DNA from: Corydoras sp. C115 | Taxonomy: Eukaryota > Chordata > Actinopteri > Siluriformes > Callichthyidae | DNA: 64,000 nt | Direction: 5' to 3' | NCBI GenBank assembly: GCA_019802505.1 | Contig: JAFMOC010000090.1 | Span: 5,001 to 69,000, forward strand | Shown: positions 58,408 through 64,000 of the stretch, piece by piece | Layout of the letters: each line of letters begins with the position of its first letter | How positions within the stretch are numbered: the stretch's first letter is position 1 | Notes under the pieces: generated by a model | What the model was told of the DNA's origin: nothing | Databases searched by the model: none | What the model saw: only the letters and a program-made list of their open reading frames with translations | Translations under genes and position numbers: made by a program

Positions 58408-58455
58408 GAAACGAAGACGAACATGAGGAGGCGAACGCAGCCCAAGCGGAGGACG
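58408..58455 (+). CDS. macrod2: macrod2 internal exon: start of the acidic C-terminal tail
   Basis: This 48-nt exon has a TTTGTACAG acceptor and a perfect GTGAGT donor. It enters and leaves in phase 1. Joined to the preceding exon it reads GNEDEHEEANAAQAED, a Glu/Asp-rich stretch. Mammalian MACROD2 has a run of Asn, Glu and Asp at the same place, directly after the macro domain. The tail is low-complexity and thought to be disordered, and it varies between species, so identity to mammals is loose. The call rests mainly on splice sites, phase and acidic composition. The exons that follow (more acidic tail) are not visible before the window ends. Confidence 0.75.
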
Positions 58456-58461
58456 GTGAGT

Positions 58462-59320
58462 GATCATTTCCTGTTTCCCAACAGAGACACCCCTATTTAA
58501 AAAGCAAATCACACTGCCAAGAATTCCCTCCTCCATGCCAAAGCAATTTAGGATTAATTTTGCTTTTGGTTCCTTATGCCAGCTGTGCAATTACCAATAA
58601 ACAAGAAATCAAGAGTCTGCATTTTCTTCTTAGATCTTTGGAATAGTATTTGGCTACACGAGTGCTGAGCTTGCAGGGCTTCTGCTGGAATTTTGCTAAT
58701 TGAGACGCGCCACTGGCGGCGACGTTCTGCGGTTGAAATAGAATTACGGCTGGTGTCGAAAGACGGATTGACCGAATGCTAATCAGATGCTTGCGATGCT
58801 TTGTGCGGGAATCAGAGAGGTTGAGTGGTACCAATTTGGAAAGGCATTTGCTCGGTGGATTCGGCGGGGGGGGGGGAAGAATGTCATTGTTTAAAAGCTA
58901 CACATTCCAACCTAAATGGCTGCCGTTCGGAGGGTTTTGTCATCTTCATTGTCTCGTCCGCGAAACAGATTACATGCCTTCGGCTGAATCTCCATAACGC
59001 CTTTCACAAAGAGATGCTGAAATTGAATACAAATGTAATCGGTTACAACACTGTACACGGTCTGATACTTTTGCCTTAGGCCGAGCTAATTCCTAAACTC
59101 GGGTCCTAAATCCGTGCCTAAACCCATCATGCCCACAAAAGCTACGAAGAAAGGGCTCAACATCATCCCTCCATCATCTAGATTTAATGCCAGTCGGCCG
59201 ACGACACCCACGGTCCCTCACATCACTGCCGGTTATGAAAATTCTAGGATTGTTTAGATGTGGGGCCTAAAATTTGTCACAGTGTCTGACAATAAAATAG
59301 TTTTTTGGCATTAACAATTG
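58462..59320. other. single-copy sequence just after the acidic-tail exon, CNE-like
   Basis: No repeats were recognised up to 59320. The stretch includes GCAATTTAGGATTAATTTTGC, GTGCAATTACCAATAAAC and a G10 run at 58866-58875. Confidence 0.42.
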
Positions 59321-59502
59321 CATATAGATTCTTTGATAGATCACTCTGCTATTTGTATTTTATTACCCAATAAAGGTTTTGGCGATACTTATAGTATTTA
59401 TAGTATTTTGGCGAGAAATATAGTATTTATAACCCGTAATAACTTTTGCCATGAACCTCTGTGGATGCACATAAGTCCTTATAAAATCCATAATCAGTCG
59501 AA

Positions 59503-60215
59503 TGCGTAACACTTTTTATGAATCTGGTATTCATAATGCATCATTTTAAAGGATTTATTAAGTATTCATAACACTTTATAACATTTGTCATAAGTGTTTG
59601 TTAATGTACATACATGTTCATAATCATAGTCATAAATTGTTATAACAATGTTACATAAGGCTTTATAACACAAAGGGACATTGGACGTCGATGTTTAGAC
59701 ATTCTGACTTAAAACAAGATGATTCCACTTTACTTAAAGTCTGTAAAGAGCATTTATAACCTTTTATAAGGCCTTATGTACTACTATACTATGTATGCAG
59801 TCTCTTTCAAAGAGGTCATTAATGACACCACTTTACTGTGTGCCTGTAAATAGAGCTTATAAGCTTTTATTAACAGTTATGAGCACTTATGAAGTCATTC
59901 TCAGGAAAAGCATTTGTTAAACACAAACGTTATAAGGCTTTATGTCGCTGGTCTCTATAATAAGTTGATAAAATATATAATTTACAATGCATTACGCCAC
60001 TTTTTGGTATAAAGCCTTATGGCATGTTCTCAACACTTTGAGTGTGGTGATGTACATTGAGGAGTATTCAACGTATATGGATGGATCTGTTTGTATCACG
60101 TTATTCCCAGAAATTATATATTATGACATTATGACAAGTATTATAAATCATTATGAATACTTCATAAAGCTTTAGAAATGTGTTACTAATGCATAAAGTG
60201 TTATAATAAATAATA
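59503..60215. mobile_element. A/T-rich inverted-end element, near complete
   Basis: It starts CGTAACACTTTTTATGAATC and carries all the common internal words, including GCAGTCTCTTTCAAAGAGGT. It runs into the SINE at 60221. Confidence 0.7.
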
Positions 60216-60220
60216 TTATA

Positions 60221-60519
60221 TGGTACGGTGGCCGTACGTTCGCCTCTCAGCGCTGGGGACTCCCAGTTCGAATCCCAATCTGGGTGGAGTTTCCATGTTC
60301 TCCCCGTGTCCACGTGGGTTTCCTCCGGGTTCTCCGGTTTCCTCCCACAGTCCAAAAAATACATAGAACAAGTCAATTGAATTCTCCAAATTGCCCCATA
60401 TATAGTGTGTCTGTGTGCCCAGTGATCTGCCCAGCGCCCGAAACGTTCTCCCCTGGATGGCTATGGGGAACCCCCCACGACCCTAATAGAGGATAAAGCG
60501 GAAGATAATGGATGGATGG
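60221..60519 (+). mobile_element. tRNA-derived SINE with short deletions
   Basis: The head lacks part of the A box (GGTGGCCGTACGTTCGCC). The body and (GGAT)n tail are clear. Confidence 0.87.
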
Positions 60520-60700
60520 GTTATGAGCACTTATGAAGTCATTCTCAGGAAAAGCATTTGTTAAACAAAAACACAAAATTTGTTATAAGGCTTTATGTCG
60601 CTGGTCTCTATAATAAGATGATGAACAGATGGTGAAATATATCATTTCTGGGAATAACGTGATACAAACATATACATTGAATACTCCTCATATGTATTTT
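60520..60700. repeat. second A/T-element piece with inverted arm
   Basis: 60520-60623 repeats 59875-59972 directly. 60644-60690 is the complement of 60058-60114 with one substitution and about 10 bp inserted in the left arm. Confidence 0.8.
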
Positions 60701-61316
60701 GTTAGGTTCCTTTGCCGTACACGGTTTGTTCGACTTCACAACGTCCACGCCGACAACCTCATTCACGTTGGTTTTGTTATTCTTTTTAGGGATGCTCGCC
60801 GTAACCTTTAGTAAATCACCCACGAAATGACCGCTCGGGCTGTTTGACTGCTCCAGCAAATTAGTTCTGTTTATTCTGGCTCGCAGTAAATCAGCCAAAG
60901 TGTAATCAACTTCCCTTTGCTGCCATTGACCTTTTTTGCCAATGATTACCATGTGTGTTACTAATTCGACTATTTATTTTTACACTGAATGCTTTAAAGA
61001 GAGATGCAATGCTACAATAGATCTCTGAAAAGCTCCTCACCGGGCTCAGCACCCGTCTCCACATCTGTTACAGACGGCGGGGGAAAGTAATTGAAAGTTT
61101 GATCAGGGCTTAGTTTTTCTGTTCATGACTTTGACTCCTGCCTCCTTACAACTCCCAAAACATCCACCCGAGTCGAAACCCATTCAGGATATAAATGTCT
61201 GTCAGCCGATCCACTTTTTATAACTGCGTTAGGTACAGAGATGATTTGCATCTAGTTTCCGAGCGCAAATAAGTTCTTTTCATCATAATGACACATCACA
61301 TTATTCTTGGCTATTT
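60701..61316. other. single-copy sequence
   Basis: No repeats recognised. A 114-codon minus-strand frame (60608-60952) has no known domain and partly overlaps repeat DNA. Confidence 0.42.
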
Positions 61317-61674
61317 CCATCCATCCATTATCTTCATCCACTTCATCGCTTTATCCTCTATTAGGGTCGCGGGGGGGTTCCCCATGCCCATCCAGGGGAG
61401 AACGTTTCGGGCGTTGGGCAGATACACCCAGGACAGGACACCAATCCATCGCTGGGCACACACTCACTCACATAGACACACTCAATATGGGTTAATTTGG
61501 AGAACTCAATTGACTTGATCCATGGTTTTGGACTGTGGGAGGAAACCGGAGAACCCGGAAGAAACCCACAGGGACATGGGGAGAACATGGAAACTCCACC
61601 CAGATGGGGATTCGAACCGGGAATCCCTAGCGCTGAGAGGCGAACGTGCTAACCACTAAGCCACCATGCTGCCC
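61317..61674 (-). mobile_element. tRNA-derived SINE, full length
   Basis: Complete, with a short TTCATCCACTTCATCG insertion in the tail. Confidence 0.9.
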
Positions 61675-61824
61675 TTGTGTTTTCAATATAAACTAAAATA
61701 AAGTACGACTTCTAAAAATAAACTTAGCTACGTCTATATGTATATACAGTATGTCTACATTTAGGAGTAAAAACACAGTTTGCAGTAAAATTTGTTTGAA
61801 GACTTTGTTTGAATGTCTGTAGAT

Positions 61825-62055
61825 ATCCATCCGTCCATCATCTCACGCTTTATCCTGTATTAGGGTCGCGGTGGGGTTCCCCATGCCCATCCAGGGGAGA
61901 ACGTCTAGGGCGCTGGGCAGATACACCCAGGACAGGGCGCCAATCTATCGCTGGGCACACACTCACTCACACAGACACACTCTATATGGGGCAATTTGGA
62001 GAATTCAATTGACTTGATCCATATTTTTGGGCTGTGGGAGGAAACCGGAGAACCA
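61825..62055 (-). mobile_element. SINE lacking its head
   Basis: The tail and body run to GGAGGAAACCGGAGAACC. Confidence 0.85.
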
Positions 62056-62450
62056 TACTAAACTCTAAACCTCCAGGTCCGATGCGGATGGACCTCCTGT
62101 ATTATAGATGGATATTGACTTTAAGCTGTAGGTATAGAGGAATAAAACACTTTAAGGTATTTAAATATTTAACCTCACAGTCAGGACTGGAATAAGATGT
62201 TTGATTTGGGTCGTGTTGCCCCTCAGGTTCAGGTTTCCGGCGTTTCGATATTTTTACTCCTTAACAAGTCCTATCCTGGTTTTTGATTTGTAGCTAAAAT
62301 AACTTTTAAAGTAGTGTGTTTAACATGAAGCCAGTGTAGTATGTACACATATTCTTAGTATACTAATAGTATGCATTGTGCACATTACTGCGGAGTGTAA
62401 ATAAATTGTAATAAATATTGAGCATAAATACATATCTGGGCAGAATATGA

Positions 62451-62458
<8 letters not shown>
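62056..62458. other. unique sequence
   Basis: Nothing recognised. Confidence 0.4.

Positions 62459-62519
<61 letters not shown>
62459..62519. repeat. (TA)n microsatellite
   Basis: About 60 bp of pure TA. Confidence 0.95.
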
Positions 62520-62522
<3 letters not shown>

Positions 62523-62544
62523 TGTAAATGTAATTTACATTAAA

Positions 62545-62846
62545 TTACAATGTAAATTACCAAATAATTTTCCTGAAAATGACTTTGTAAGTGCTTATTG
62601 CTGCTAAAGAATGCTTATAAGCTCTTTACATGCATTAGAAAAAGTCAAAGTAAGAATGTCTGAAATCCATTTGTATTATGATGTATTATGTCACTTTGTT
62701 TTATAAAGGCATACTGTTATGCCACTTTATAAGTGGAATTATGAGCATTTATATACAGAGGCTTATGACAAGTGTTATAAAGCACTTATGCATTATGGAT
62801 ATCGGATTTATAGAAAGTGGGATATATATATATATATATATATATA
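62545..62846. mobile_element. A/T-rich element fragment followed by (TA)n
   Basis: TTTCCTGAAAATGACTTTGT and ATCGGATTTATAGAAAGTG match the family. (TA)n lies at 62822-62846. Confidence 0.6.
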
Positions 62847-63090
62847 ATGCTATTCTATACACAATTTATATATTTGTTATATGTACATCTAATTACACAT
62901 ACAGAGGTGTGTTTATTAAATGGTGTACAATTTGCATTAATTTAATAAATTATTCATGGCATTAATATTAGTTTGAAGGAAAAACCCAGACATAAATATC
63001 ATATGTTATATTATATTATATATTTAATATTTATATAAGGCATAATGAAATAAACAAATGAGGTTCACTAATTTATTTAAATGATTTGAC
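62847..63090. other. AT-rich unique sequence
   Basis: Nothing recognised. Confidence 0.4.
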
Positions 63091-63264
63091 GGGTCAATTG
63101 TAGGTTTGTGGTTAAAGAACCCACCTCAAGGCCCCCGGTTCGATTCCCAGTCCCACCAAGTATTATGACCAAAGTTCCCTTGGGCAAAAGTACCTAACCC
63201 CAATTGCTCCCCGGATGCTGTTTACAAGGCTTCCCACCGCTCAGTCATGTGTGTTCACTTCACT

Positions 63265-63304
<40 letters not shown>

Positions 63305-63355
63305 CACTGTACGGATGGGTTAAATGTTGAGGACCGATTCCTCTGTGTGCAAACA
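63091..63355 (+). mobile_element. second tRNA-derived SINE family
   Basis: GTTTGTGGTTAAAGAACC and CCCCGGTTCGATTCCCAG are A- and B-box-like. Then follow CCTAACCCCAATTGCTCC, GTTCACTTCACTCAGTG, (GT)n at 63268-63302 and GGATGGGTTAAATGTTGAGG. This order is typical of a different fish SINE. A second head is at 36285. Confidence 0.75.
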
Positions 63356-63951
63356 CTGTAGACAACATAGATCACTGGATTCAAACCCTGGATGAGTTCA
63401 GTTATGAGCCTGAATCACTTAAACAATCTGAAACCAATGAATAAAACATAATAATTTGACATAATCATGGCCATGAATCCGCAAAAAAGTGCAGACGTTC
63501 CAAAATCGTGTAGGAAACTGATTAGAACACGGCCCTGATGTATACATTTTTAATTTTCTTGTCATGGGCTCCGATGGGAGCCAAGCCATCCAGACTGTCC
63601 TGCAGTCCTGCAATCCTGCAGTGTCAGCTTTCTCCACAGGTGAACAATTAGAAGCTTCATTTATAAGATAAGACAAAAGTTCATTCGATCTGGACACCAG
63701 AGGCTGCAGCTTGGTGGTTAGCATGTGACACCGGATTCATCTGTCCACACGCCAAAGAGCCAGAGGGCCCGTTACTGCTTAGGAGTCAATTAAGATGGTG
63801 TCTTTTGGGAAATTAAGTCTTTGCTGAAGTCTTATTTCAATATTCAAGTTGTCTTAATAAATGATCGATACCAAACATGTCTCACTGAGACGAATCAAAG
63901 TAAACACAATGTCGACAGGTGATTTAAACTGAAGTATAGGGGTTTTATTTC

Positions 63952-63955
<4 letters not shown>
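63356..63955. other. single-copy sequence
   Basis: A minus-strand frame of 101 codons at 63419-63724 has no recognisable features. Confidence 0.4.

Positions 63956-64000
<45 letters not shown>
63956..64000. repeat. (TA)n microsatellite at window end
   Basis: The TA tract continues to the last base and is cut by the window. Confidence 0.93.

Larger units (their letters stand above)
58456..64000 (+). other. macrod2: macrod2 intron, 5' part
   Basis: This intron starts with a GTGAGT donor. No further acidic-tail exon is visible up to the window end, which runs into a (TA)n tract. It contains A/T-rich elements, three SINE copies and a second tRNA-derived SINE. Confidence 0.65.

Overview
The window is nuclear DNA of a teleost fish, most likely an otophysan and plausibly a catfish (Siluriformes). 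It lies almost entirely inside introns of one giant gene, macrod2 (a mono-ADP-ribosylhydrolase of the macro-domain family), on the + strand. Two short coding exons are supported: 49836-49917, which encodes the last strand and helix of the macro domain (IDRIIFCVFLE...YKRKMSEVF), and 58408-58455, the start of the acidic tail. Both have consensus splice sites and compatible phases. The upstream macro-domain exons are not in the window, so the upstream intron exceeds 49.8 kb. The intron between the two exons is 8490 bp, and the last 5.5 kb is the next intron.

The rest is repeat-dominated non-coding DNA. About 45 copies or pieces of one tRNA-derived SINE are scattered on both strands. It has a head with Pol III A and B boxes, a conserved body of about 270 bp and a (GGAT)n tail, and it resembles the element called Mermaid in channel catfish. 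Three copies have target-site duplications of 11-13 bp. A second family is A/T-rich with inverted ends (TATGAATCTGGTATTCATAA type) and occurs about a dozen times (4.8-6.1, 19.5-21.6, 28.8-30.4, 34.5-35.3, 36.9-37.3, 45.3-46.0, 59.5-60.6 and 62.5-62.8 kb). Further families are a foldback/Tc1-like MITE, a dispersed GTTGCTATTTAAAC repeat, one complete hAT MITE with a perfect 8-bp duplication, a broken Tc1-like transposase relic, and a second tRNA-derived SINE.

Tandem arrays are striking. A 21-bp minisatellite (GAGATACTAAGT unit) with a 123-bp higher-order repeat occupies 8.5-10.2 and 11.3-12.1 kb. A 22-bp minisatellite (GTCAGAACACAG unit) has three blocks at 14.8-15.9, 16.7-17.3 and 18.5-18.8 kb. 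A roughly 175-bp array made of SINE body fused to a foreign segment lies at 46.75-47.4 kb. A 1-kb GT-rich array abuts a 400-bp polypyrimidine tract at 32.7-34.15 kb. Many long (TA)n tracts are present, often touching SINE ends.

Between the repeats are single-copy stretches, some rich in TAATTA/ATTAA-type motifs and compositionally like conserved non-coding elements (1.7-2.0, 3.4-4.4, 12.1-12.8, 13.3-13.85, 17.45-18.25, 38.0-39.0, 53.4-53.8 and 58.5-59.3 kb). I see no complete protein-coding gene, no functional RNA gene, no CRISPR array and no bacterial-type system. The long open frames are by-products of tandem repeats and SINEs.
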